Assembly (NCBI GenBank): GCA_003447295.1
Contig: DLZQ01000017.1
Coordinates: 32,208-96,207 of the forward strand
DNA: 64,000 nucleotides
Direction: 5' to 3'
From: Lachnospiraceae bacterium
GTDB lineage: Bacteria; Bacillota; Clostridia; Lachnospirales; Lachnospiraceae
Shown here: piece by piece, positions 52,011 through 60,004 of the stretch
Layout of the letters: each line of letters starts with the position of its first letter
Position numbering within the stretch: position 1 is the stretch's first letter
Made by a program: the position numbers and the translations under genes
The notes under the pieces: generated by a model
Told to the model about the DNA's origin: nothing
The model's input: the letters and a program-made list of their open reading frames with translations, nothing else
The model's database searches: none

Positions 52011-53929
52011 TTTTAGAAACGATAAAAGATCAGGAATATCATAAAAAAATATTACTGGCAAATGATTCCTATGCAGAGATAGAACGCAAAGAAGGTACAC
52101 AATTAATCATTACTGTGGATTATAAAGGTGTATATGGTCTGGGCGAGAAATTCGACGCAGTGAATCAGAAAGGAAAGACAGTAGAGACACAGGTTATAGA
52201 AAAATTCTGTAATCAGGGAAATATCAGTTACTGTGTGACTCCTTTTTTTGTGACAGATTCGGGACTGGGTATTTACATTGAGACAAAGAAGAAAACGACA
52301 ATCATGCTTGATCATGCAATTCGATGTCAGATACCGAGCGAATCCAAAGTCTATGTATTTACGGGTACAATAGGTGAGGTTATTCGTGATTATACCGGTT
52401 TGTTTAAAAGACCGCAGATACCACCCCGTTATGCATTTGGAATATGGGCATCAGCCAATCATTGGAATTCTGAAGCAGATGTAGACAGATTGCTTGAGGA
52501 ATTGGAAAAATATCATTTTCCGGCCAGTGTTATTGTATTGGAAGCATGGAGTGATGAAGCAACTTTCTATATTTGGAACGGAGCTACCTATTCACCGAAG
52601 AGGTCGGCAGAAGGTTTTTCCTATGATGATTTTGATTTTAACAATAGTAAATACTGGAAAAACCCGAAACGCATGATCGAGAGGCTTCATGAAAAAGGGA
52701 AAAAGCTAGTGCTTTGGCAAATTCCTGTTTTTAAAGGAATGGAACCGGGAAGAGTATCGGAACAGCTTGACATGGACAAGGAATATGCACTGGAGCATGG
52801 ACTGCTTGTAATGAATAAAGCAGGAACGCCTTACGAGATACCGACGGGCAATTGGTTTGAAGGCTCTTATCTCCCGGATTTCACAAATGAAGAAACCAAG
52901 AAGTTTTGGTTTCAAAAAAGAAAATACCTGTCAGATATTGGCGTGGATGGATTCAAGACGGACGGTGGAGAGTTCATATATTCCGAAGAAGTGAATTTTT
53001 CGGATGGAACAAACGGAGCAGAAGGTAAAAATCAGTATTGTCAGGATTATGTGAACGCATACAGTAATGAAATATCGGAAGAACAAGTGCTGTTTAGCCG
53101 GGCAGGATATGCAGGAGCTTCCGGAACTCCTATTTTATGGGCAGGAGACCATCAGTCAACCAATGATGAATTAAAGAATGTCTTGCGGGCAGCCCTTTCC
53201 GCAGCCATGAGTGGTATTCTTTTCTGGAGTTTTGATATTGGTGGATTTGCAGGACCGCTTCCGAGTATTGATTTGTACAGAAGATCAACGCAGATGGCAG
53301 TATTTTCTCCCATAATGCAATGGCATTCGGAACCGGATGGAGGTCAGTTCAGGGAACTGATGCCGGGAAGTGATGGAAATAATGAAAGAAGTCCATGGAA
53401 TGTAGCCTTGGCATACGGACAGCCGGAATTTATTGATGAGATGCGTTACTGGCATACACTTAGGGAAGAACTTCTTCCATACATTTATCAAACGGCGCAA
53501 ATTGCAGTAAGAGAAAGTAAACCCATGATGCGCCCCTTGGTATATGATTTTCAAGAAGACAGCAATGTAATTAACTTAGAAGATGAATACCTGTTTGGAA
53601 ATAGTATGCTGGTGGCTCCTCTTATGGAAGAAAATCAGACATCCAGAAAGGTATATCTGCCAGAAGGACAATGGTTTGATTTCTTTACAAATAAGTGCTA
53701 TGAAGGAGAAAAATGGATAGACTCAGATCCTGAGACTAAATTACCGGTTTATGTAAAGTCCGGGACAACAATTCAAATGGAACAGGATGGGAAAAATAAG
53801 ATTTTCCTCTACGGAAAGGAAGGCAAGGATTCTATTCTTTCCGATCAGATAGATATTACCTGGAAAGGAAAAAATATAACGGTAAAGGGGGAGATAGAAC
53901 AAAATATCATTTTTGATTTCATACAGTAA
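52007..53929 (+). CDS. GH31-family alpha-glycosidase
   Basis: A 640-residue retaining glycosidase with no signal peptide. An N-terminal beta-sandwich (GVYGLGEKFDAVNQKG) is followed by a TIM barrel (PRYAFGIWASANHWNSEADVDRLL) with nucleophile Asp near residue 319 in VDGFKTDGGEF and the acid/base region ILWAGDHQSTNDEL. The order of motifs is closer to the alpha-xylosidase/YicI side of GH31 than to maltase, but the substrate cannot be set by eye. Translationally coupled to the LacI-type gene by a 4-bp overlap and probably hydrolysing the imported oligosaccharide. Confidence 0.9.
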   Translation: MILETIKDQEYHKKILLANDSYAEIERKEGTQLIITVDYKGVYGLGEKFDAVNQKGKTVETQVIEKFCNQGNISYCVTPFFVTDSGLGIYIETKKKTTIMLDHAIRCQIPSESKVYVFTGTIGEVIRDYTGLFKRPQIPPRYAFGIWASANHWNSEADVDRLLEELEKYHFPASVIVLEAWSDEATFYIWNGATYSPKRSAEGFSYDDFDFNNSKYWKNPKRMIERLHEKGKKLVLWQIPVFKGMEPGRVSEQLDMDKEYALEHGLLVMNKAGTPYEIPTGNWFEGSYLPDFTNEETKKFWFQKRKYLSDIGVDGFKTDGGEFIYSEEVNFSDGTNGAEGKNQYCQDYVNAYSNEISEEQVLFSRAGYAGASGTPILWAGDHQSTNDELKNVLRAALSAAMSGILFWSFDIGGFAGPLPSIDLYRRSTQMAVFSPIMQWHSEPDGGQFRELMPGSDGNNERSPWNVALAYGQPEFIDEMRYWHTLREELLPYIYQTAQIAVRESKPMMRPLVYDFQEDSNVINLEDEYLFGNSMLVAPLMEENQTSRKVYLPEGQWFDFFTNKCYEGEKWIDSDPETKLPVYVKSGTTIQMEQDGKNKIFLYGKEGKDSILSDQIDITWKGKNITVKGEIEQNIIFDFIQ

Positions 53930-53940
53930 AAATATGCGAG

Positions 53941-53954
53941 GTTAACCGTTTAAA
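53941..53954 (+). promoter_or_regulatory. Second, degenerate LacI-type operator
   Basis: GTTAACCGTTTAAA keeps the left arm and CpG centre of the palindrome at 50931. It lies 25 bp before the binding-protein gene start, so the LacI-type protein may also control an internal promoter here. Confidence 0.6.
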
Positions 53955-53978
53955 TTATCAAAAGGAGAGGATATATTT

Positions 53979-55295
53979 ATGAGAAAAAAATTAATGTCAC
54001 TTTTATTAACCGGAGTATTGGCAACCTCTTTACTTACAGGCTGCGGAAGCACAGATGATAATACTGCGGAAGGAACTGCAACTGCAACAGAAAGTAAGCA
54101 GGAGACTGTTGATCTTGCCAACACCGAAGTATCGGAAGAAACGGCAGAAATTACTTATGCTAATTTTAATGCTTCTGGTGGCAATGAAGAAACACTTCAG
54201 AAAATGTATGATGCATTCCATGAAGAATATCCCAATATAACAGTTAACATTGAAACGATTGGATATGACGATTATTTTACACAGATGCAGACAAGAGTAG
54301 CCGGTGGAACAGCACCTGATTGCTATGAACTGAACATTGAGAATTTTGCAGCATATGCGAATAAAGGAGTTCTGGCTGAGCTTACAGGAATTGATACCAG
54401 CGGCTATAATACAACCGCATTAAACGCATTTTCCGTAGATGGTAAGCAGTATGGTGTACCCGGAAATTTCTCTAATGTAGTACTTATTTATAATAAAGAT
54501 TTATTTGATAAGGCTGGAATTGCTTATCCAACAGATGATTGGACCTGGGATGATGCGATGGAAGCGTGTGAGAAGATCAGTGCATTAGGTGAAGATATCT
54601 ATGGTATTTATCAGCCAATCACCTTTAACGAATTCTTCAAAGTAGCTGCGCAGTATGGCGGTGGAGTTTTGAATGAGGACAAAACAGAGTTTACAATTAA
54701 TTCTGAGGAAAATGTGAAAGCCGCTACAATGATGATCAGTAAAGTGACTGAGACGAATGTGCAGCCCACGGAAGCACAGATGGGAGGAATGGGCGACTGG
54801 GACCTGTTCGAAAGTGGAAGACTTGGAATGATTCCGACCGGTATCTGGGCGTTTAATACATTTGCAGATGCGTGTGACTTTAACTGGGATATTTGTGTAG
54901 AGCCGGGTGGAACACAGAAAGCAACACATTTCTTCAGTAATGCACTTGTAGTAAATGCGGATAGCGATAAAAAGGAAGCTGCTGCAACCTGGATCAACTG
55001 GCTTGCATCCAGTGATACTGCAGCACAGATGAGAATTGATGCTGGTTGGGATCTTCCTGCAATCAATAATGAGGATGTTCTTTCCGGATATTTGAAGCTG
55101 ACCCCTCCCGAGAATCGTCAGGCAGTATTTGATTCCCTGAATTACCTGACGGTAGCTCCGATTATTGAAGATTATTCATTAATGTCCGATATCATCACAA
55201 ATAAATTAAGCCTTGCAGCAAGTGGTGAAATCACAGTAAAGGAAGCACTGGATCAGGCCCAGGAAGAGTGTACTGCACAGATTAAGTTACAGTAG
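53979..55295 (+). CDS. Extracellular solute-binding lipoprotein, family 1 (CUT1 importer)
   Basis: A 438-residue precursor with lipobox LLTGC (Cys22), a Thr/Glu linker, then the SBP family 1 fold (YANFNASGGNEETLQKMYDAFHEEYPNITVNIE, RVAGGTAPDCYELNIENFAAYANKGVLAEL, VPGNFSNVVLIYNKDLFDKAGIAYP, ATWINWLASSDTAAQM). It supplies the two permeases downstream. The GH31 enzymes on each side suggest an alpha-linked glucoside or xyloside. AAAAGGAGAGG precedes the ATG. Confidence 0.92.
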   Translation: MRKKLMSLLLTGVLATSLLTGCGSTDDNTAEGTATATESKQETVDLANTEVSEETAEITYANFNASGGNEETLQKMYDAFHEEYPNITVNIETIGYDDYFTQMQTRVAGGTAPDCYELNIENFAAYANKGVLAELTGIDTSGYNTTALNAFSVDGKQYGVPGNFSNVVLIYNKDLFDKAGIAYPTDDWTWDDAMEACEKISALGEDIYGIYQPITFNEFFKVAAQYGGGVLNEDKTEFTINSEENVKAATMMISKVTETNVQPTEAQMGGMGDWDLFESGRLGMIPTGIWAFNTFADACDFNWDICVEPGGTQKATHFFSNALVVNADSDKKEAAATWINWLASSDTAAQMRIDAGWDLPAINNEDVLSGYLKLTPPENRQAVFDSLNYLTVAPIIEDYSLMSDIITNKLSLAASGEITVKEALDQAQEECTAQIKLQ

Positions 55296-55317
55296 AAATG
55301 AAATTTTAAATTAGGAA

Positions 55318-55349
55318 ACTGTCGTATGGCGTACCAGCCATGCGACAGT
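55318..55349 (+). other. Stable hairpin after the binding-protein gene
   Basis: ACTGTCGTATGGC and GCCATGCGACAGT (one wobble) form 13-bp arms around a 6-nt loop without a T-tract. It probably protects the upstream mRNA end rather than terminating. Confidence 0.75.
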
Positions 55350-55374
55350 GATCCTGAAAATGACAGGAAAAAAT

Positions 55375-56280
55375 ATGAGCAAAAAAAGACAGAAAAGAGC
55401 TTTGAAAAACGCCATACCATTTATGCTTCCCAGCTTTCTTGGGATGATTGTTTTTAGCTTTTTGCCAATTATAATTTCTATAGCCATCAGTTTTACAAAC
55501 TGGAATGGACTGGATAAATTATCTTACAAGACACTGGCAAATAATTTTGTATTTTTGGATAACTATAAGCAGATACTCGGAACATCAGAATTTTGGAAGG
55601 TTTTGGGACATACCTGTTATTATATTGTACTGTATATTCCGATGGTTTTGATAATGTCCCTTCTGATTGCCTCTATATTGAATAAAAACATGAAAGGAAT
55701 CACCGTATTCCGGATTATGTATTATATTCCGGTATTGACATCTTGGGTAGCAGCCAGTCTGATCTGGAAATGGGTGTTAAGTCCCCAGTATGGTATATTG
55801 AACCAGCTACTGGGATATATTGGGATATCCGGTCCCGGATGGCTTACAGATAAAGTCTGGGCTATGCCGGCAATTGTTCTTGCGTCTGTATGGAAAGATA
55901 TGGGATTTTATGGATTATTTCTTCTGTCAGGCCTGAAAGCAATTGATACTGGGTACTACGAAGCAGCAACTGTTGATGGTGCAGGAAAAATGAAACAGTT
56001 TTTCTCAATTACTTTGCCGTTGCTTAGCCCATCGATGTTTTTCTGCATTATTATGGCTTTGATTAATGCGTTTCAGTTATTCCCACAGGTGCAGATTATG
56101 ACAGAAGGTGGACCGAATGGGGCTACACAGGTCATGGTAGAGAGAATTTACACATACGGATTTAAGTATTTCAAAATGGGGTATGCATCTGCGTATTCCT
56201 GGCTGCTGTTCGTAATTATATTCATACTAACTTTAATTCAGATGAAATTACAAAATAAGTGGGTGCATTATGAATCATAG
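55375..56280 (+). CDS. ABC sugar transporter permease, MalF type
   Basis: A 301-residue CUT1 permease with six membrane segments and EAA loop YYEAATVDGAGKMKQFFSITLPLLSPSMF. ATG 55375 is preferred because ACAGGA lies about 6 nt upstream; the frame opens at 55348 inside the hairpin. Its end overlaps the next permease gene by 11 bp. Confidence 0.92.
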   Translation: MSKKRQKRALKNAIPFMLPSFLGMIVFSFLPIIISIAISFTNWNGLDKLSYKTLANNFVFLDNYKQILGTSEFWKVLGHTCYYIVLYIPMVLIMSLLIASILNKNMKGITVFRIMYYIPVLTSWVAASLIWKWVLSPQYGILNQLLGYIGISGPGWLTDKVWAMPAIVLASVWKDMGFYGLFLLSGLKAIDTGYYEAATVDGAGKMKQFFSITLPLLSPSMFFCIIMALINAFQLFPQVQIMTEGGPNGATQVMVERIYTYGFKYFKMGYASAYSWLLFVIIFILTLIQMKLQNKWVHYES

Positions 56281-57106
56281 TAAATGGAATGTAAAATTAA
56301 AAATAATATGGAATTACTTTTTAGCCTGCCTGATTGCGATTATTGTGATGATCCCTTTTTTATGGATGCTTTCAACCTCTTTAAAAAGCAAAGGTGCATT
56401 GATGCAGATTCCCATAGAATGGATTCCCCAAAATCCAACGCTGGACAGCTATCGGATGGTCTTCTCCAGATTTCCTTTTTTGAGGGCAATTTTAAATAGC
56501 TTTTTTATTACCTGTAGTTATACGGTAGTTACCATTTTGTCCGCATCTATGGCAGCATTTGCATTTACGAAGATACAATTTCCGTATGGAAATACAGTAT
56601 TTAAATTATATCTGGCATCCATGATGATTCCTACACAGGTAACGATGATACCGTTGTTTGTAATCATGAATAATCTTGGATTGATCAATACATATCCAAG
56701 CGTGATTTTACCATCCTTATTCAGAGCTTTCGCTGTATTTATGCTGGTACAGCAGATGAGAGGAATCCCCAACGACTATATAGAAGCAGCAGAACTTGAT
56801 GGTGCAGGGTTATTCAGAATTTATCGGACAGTGGTATTACCGTTATCAGGTTCGGCAATAGCAACGTTGACGATCACCACGTTTATGGAGAGCTGGAATG
56901 ATTATTTATGGCCGTTGCTTATGCTGAATGATAAGAACAAAATGACTTTGACATTGGCTTTAAACAGTTTAAATGGACAATATGGAACGGAATATAATAT
57001 ACTGATGGCAGGTAGTTTATTATCTATGATTCCTATCGTTGTTATATATGCTCTTGCGCAAAAATACTTTAAGGAAGGATTAATGGCTGGTGGAGTGAAG
57101 GGCTAG
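56270..57106 (+). CDS. ABC sugar transporter permease, MalG type
   Basis: A 278-residue partner permease with EAA loop DYIEAAELDGAGLFRIYRTVVLPLSGSAIATL and the family ending KEGLMAGGVKG. No ATPase gene accompanies the pair, so a shared MsmX/MsmK-type ATPase from elsewhere is expected. The second GH31 gene follows after 15 bp. Confidence 0.93.
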   Translation: MNHSKWNVKLKIIWNYFLACLIAIIVMIPFLWMLSTSLKSKGALMQIPIEWIPQNPTLDSYRMVFSRFPFLRAILNSFFITCSYTVVTILSASMAAFAFTKIQFPYGNTVFKLYLASMMIPTQVTMIPLFVIMNNLGLINTYPSVILPSLFRAFAVFMLVQQMRGIPNDYIEAAELDGAGLFRIYRTVVLPLSGSAIATLTITTFMESWNDYLWPLLMLNDKNKMTLTLALNSLNGQYGTEYNILMAGSLLSMIPIVVIYALAQKYFKEGLMAGGVKG

Positions 57107-57121
57107 CCGGAAATAGAAAAT

Positions 57122-59113
57122 ATGGTTAAAAAATATGTATTCGGTGATCCCATAGAAACGGATGCCGTTGTCAAGGAAATAAAGGAAACCATCTGGAATG
57201 ACGAACTTTTCAAAAAAGAAGGAAATGTGTTTCAGTATTCATTAAAACCGGATGAAATTGTGTATGGTCTGGGAGAAAATGTGCGAGGCATGAACAAGAG
57301 AGGATGGCGATATGTAAGTAATTGCTCGGATAATCCTAATCATTGTGAGCATACCAATTCTCTGTATGGGGCGCATAATTTTATCATGATGGGAGATGGT
57401 GTAAATGAAACTTACGGGTTATTTGTAGATACACCGGGGACTGTGACTTTTGATGTGGGTTATACAGATATAGACCGGTTAATCATCGCAATGGAAAATG
57501 AGAACTATAAAATATATTTGATAGAGGGACAAACTTATCAGGATGTAGTTCGAGAATTCCGTGAGATGATAGGAAGAAGTTATATTGCCCCCAGATGGGC
57601 ATTCGGTTATGGACAGAGCCGCTGGAGTTATGAGACAGCGGATGAAGTGCGTGAGGTTGTAAGAGAATACAGAAAGCGCGATATTCCCATAGATAGTATT
57701 TATCTGGATATCGATTATATGGAACGCTACAAGGATTTTACGATCAACAGAGACAGCTTTGCGGATTTTGAAAATCTTGTAGAGGAGATGAAGAAGGAAA
57801 ATATTCATCTTGTGCCAATAATCGATGGTGGTGTAAAAAAAGAAGATAGCTATGATGTTTACGAGGAAGGAAAAGAAAACGGCTATTTTTGCAAGGATGA
57901 AAACGGAGAAGATTTTGTTATAGGTGTATGGCCCGGAAAATGCTGCTTCCCGGATATGTTAAATGATGAGGCAAGAAGATGGTTTGGAGATAAATATCGA
58001 ATTCTGATAGATAAGGGAATTGATGGATTTTGGAATGACATGAATGAACCGGCTATTTTCTATTCGGAGAAGCGGCTGAAAAAAGTATTTGATAAGATGG
58101 AAGAGTACAAAACTAAAAATTTGGATGTGAATACTTTTTTTGAGATGACAGATCTTATCGGTACAATATCCAATAATCCGGAGGATTACAGTTCTTTTTA
58201 TCACAATTACAAAGGGAAACACTATCGCCATGATCAGGTACATAACTTATTCGGATATTATATGACAAGATCTGCAGCGGAGGCATTTGAACGTTACCAG
58301 CCGGAGAAACGTATTTTGCTGTTTTCCAGAGCATCTTATATCGGAATGCACCGGTATGGCGGTATCTGGCAGGGAGACAATATGGCATGGTGGTCCCACC
58401 TGAGGATGAATGTGAAAATGATGCCGTCTTTAAATATGTGTGGATTTTTATACACAGGTGCGGATGTTGGTGGATTTGGTGCGGATACAACAGAGGATTT
58501 GTTGCTCCGATGGTTAGAATTTGCAGTATTTACACCGCTGCTTCGGAACCATTCAGCCAGAGGAACCAGAAAACAGGAAGTGTATCGCTTTTCTCACATT
58601 CCGAAGTTTTCAAGTGTCATTGGAGCCAGGTATCAACTTCTGCCATATATTTATAGTGAGTATATGAAAGCAGCACTCCGTAATACGATGATGTTTAATC
58701 CACTGTCATTCATTTATGGAAAAGATAATTTAGCCAGACAGGTGGAGGATCAACTGCTGGTTGGAGAAAATATTATGATCGCACCGGTCTGTGAACAGAA
58801 TGTAACGGGAAGAGTTGTATATTTCCCGGAACGAATGAAACAACTCATCTTCAGAGACGGAATAATAGAAGAGGGTAATATTTTCGAAAAAGGCTTTTTC
58901 TATGTAAATATGCCAATGGGGACCGTAAATGTTTTCCTAAGAGAGGGATACCTGTTACCTGTGGCAAAAGGCGGGAAATGTGTGGAAGATATTAATTTTG
59001 AAGATTTAAAATTGTATTCCTTCGGAGAAAAGATCAAACAGTATGAGTACTATTCAGACGATGGTGAAACAACAGATTTTGATATGGAATCTCATATTCG
59101 TATCCTGAAATAG
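57122..59113 (+). CDS. GH31-family alpha-glucosidase
   Basis: A 663-residue cytoplasmic glycosidase of the canonical alpha-glucosidase branch: LGENVRGMNKRG in the N-terminal sandwich, PRWAFGYGQSRWSYETADEVREVV at the barrel start, nucleophile Asp306 in GIDGFWNDMNEPAIF, GGIWQGDNMAWW for the acid/base region and RNHSARGTRKQE. It differs clearly from the GH31 at 52007, so the locus has two enzymes of different specificity for one imported sugar family. Last gene of the operon; a strong terminator follows. Confidence 0.93.
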   Translation: MVKKYVFGDPIETDAVVKEIKETIWNDELFKKEGNVFQYSLKPDEIVYGLGENVRGMNKRGWRYVSNCSDNPNHCEHTNSLYGAHNFIMMGDGVNETYGLFVDTPGTVTFDVGYTDIDRLIIAMENENYKIYLIEGQTYQDVVREFREMIGRSYIAPRWAFGYGQSRWSYETADEVREVVREYRKRDIPIDSIYLDIDYMERYKDFTINRDSFADFENLVEEMKKENIHLVPIIDGGVKKEDSYDVYEEGKENGYFCKDENGEDFVIGVWPGKCCFPDMLNDEARRWFGDKYRILIDKGIDGFWNDMNEPAIFYSEKRLKKVFDKMEEYKTKNLDVNTFFEMTDLIGTISNNPEDYSSFYHNYKGKHYRHDQVHNLFGYYMTRSAAEAFERYQPEKRILLFSRASYIGMHRYGGIWQGDNMAWWSHLRMNVKMMPSLNMCGFLYTGADVGGFGADTTEDLLLRWLEFAVFTPLLRNHSARGTRKQEVYRFSHIPKFSSVIGARYQLLPYIYSEYMKAALRNTMMFNPLSFIYGKDNLARQVEDQLLVGENIMIAPVCEQNVTGRVVYFPERMKQLIFRDGIIEEGNIFEKGFFYVNMPMGTVNVFLREGYLLPVAKGGKCVEDINFEDLKLYSFGEKIKQYEYYSDDGETTDFDMESHIRILK

Positions 59114-59124
59114 TAATGAAAAAG

Positions 59125-59164
59125 AGCTTTACCGCTATTCAGTTGTGTGGTAAAGCTTTTTTTA
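59125..59164 (+). terminator. Rho-independent terminator of the alpha-glucoside operon
   Basis: AGCTTTACC and GGTAAAGCT are perfect arms with a 15-nt loop, followed by TTTTTTT. Confidence 0.9.
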
Positions 59165-59213
59165 TGCTTATGTTTTTGAAAAAAGATAGACAGGATAGTA
59201 AAAACGCAACTAT

Positions 59214-59236
59214 TGAGAAAAAATATCAATAAGCAA
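59214..59236 (+). repeat. 23-bp direct repeat, copy 2 (Fur-box-like)
   Basis: Identical to 50769-50791 and about 40 bp upstream of the feoA -35 element. See the other copy for the Fur-box comparison. Confidence 0.75.
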
Positions 59237-59275
59237 TTCCTATGAGATTTCTATGAAAAAAATCAAAAAAATATA

Positions 59276-59308
59276 TTGACAGTAAAAAAAGGTTAGTATA
59301 TACTAACC
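59276..59308 (+). promoter_or_regulatory. feo promoter with DtxR-type operator
   Basis: TTGACA (59276-59281) and TATACT (59299-59304) are 17 bp apart. The perfect 18-bp palindrome GGTTAGTATATACTAACC (59291-59308) covers the -10 element and fits DtxR/IdeR/MntR-type operators. An additional inverted repeat TCTCATTA-AGAGC-TAATGAGA lies about 20 bp further down in the leader. Confidence 0.88.
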
Positions 59309-59389
59309 ACGTGAATTGAGAATGAATCTCATTAAGAGCTAATGAGAAACCACAAGCAGTTCAATACTATTGAAGGGAAGGAAGTGTGT

Positions 59390-59602
59390 ATGATGCCCCT
59401 GAGTATGGTAGGTGCCGGTGAAGAGAACACGATCCAGAGGATCGGCGGCAAAGAGGAGACGAGGAAGTTTTTAGAGACCCTCGGATTTGTAGTAGGTGGT
59501 AAAGTGACGGTTGTGTCCCAGACCGAAGGCAACCTGATTGTGAATATCAAGGAATCAAGAGTAGCCATCGGCAAGGATATGGCCAATAAAATCATGGTGT
59601 AG
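59390..59602 (+). CDS. feoA: FeoA family ferrous iron transport protein (first copy)
   Basis: A 70-residue SH3-like cytoplasmic protein that modulates FeoB: MPLSMVGAGEENTIQRIGGKEETRKFLETLGFVVGGKVTVVSQTEGNLIVNIKESRVAIGKDMANKIMV. ATG 59390 is used because GGGAAGGAAG lies upstream; the frame extends to 59342 without a ribosome site. First gene of the feo operon. It differs from the second FeoA, so the two are probably not redundant. Confidence 0.9.
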   Translation: MMPLSMVGAGEENTIQRIGGKEETRKFLETLGFVVGGKVTVVSQTEGNLIVNIKESRVAIGKDMANKIMV

Positions 59603-59640
59603 CGGGCAGCTGGACCAAAAGATGCTAATAGGAGGAGAAA

Positions 59641-59862
59641 ATGAAGACATTGAAGGAAGTTCCCTGCGGACAGACCGTAAAGGTAACCAAACTGAATGGT
59701 GAAGGTCCCGTCAAGAGACGTATCATGGACATGGGCATTACCAAAGGTGTTGAGATCTATGTGAGAAAGGTTGCTCCTTTGGGAGATCCCGTGGAAGTAA
59801 CTGTCAGAGGCTATGAGCTGTCTCTTCGTAAGGCAGACGCTGAGATGATTTGCGTTGAGTAA
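59641..59862 (+). CDS. feoA: FeoA family ferrous iron transport protein (second copy)
   Basis: A 73-residue FeoA: VPCGQTVKVTKLNGEGPVKRRIMDMGITKGVEIYVRKVAPLGDPVEVTVRGYELSLRKADAEMICVE contains the conserved MDMGITKG and GDPVEVTVRGYELSLRK core. AGGAGGAG precedes the ATG. A 142-bp gap with tandem DtxR-type sites separates it from feoB. Confidence 0.94.
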   Translation: MKTLKEVPCGQTVKVTKLNGEGPVKRRIMDMGITKGVEIYVRKVAPLGDPVEVTVRGYELSLRKADAEMICVE

Positions 59863-59886
59863 ATGATCTTTTTTTTAGCAGGAAGG

Positions 59887-59914
59887 TTAGCCAGAACTAA
59901 TTAGTGAAAGCTAA
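59887..59914 (+). promoter_or_regulatory. Tandem DtxR-type operators before feoB
   Basis: TTAG-CCAGAA-CTAA is followed directly by TTAG-TGAAAG-CTAA. Both share the TTAG-N6-CTAA plan of the feoA palindrome. A small hairpin (GCTCT-GAA-AGAGC, then GTTTT) follows at 59934-59951. Confidence 0.65.
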
Positions 59915-60004
59915 TCACATGAGCAAAAAGGAAGCTCTGAAAGAGCGTTTTGCGAATGGGGTCTGAATAGTTATTAAATGATTTTAGAGGAAAGAGGTAG
60001 AAAA

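Noticed and set aside
59309-59389. Riboswitch in the feoA leader
   Set aside because: The leader is only ~80 bp and its inverted repeat TCTCATTA/TAATGAGA looks like a protein-binding dyad; no known metal riboswitch pattern is present.
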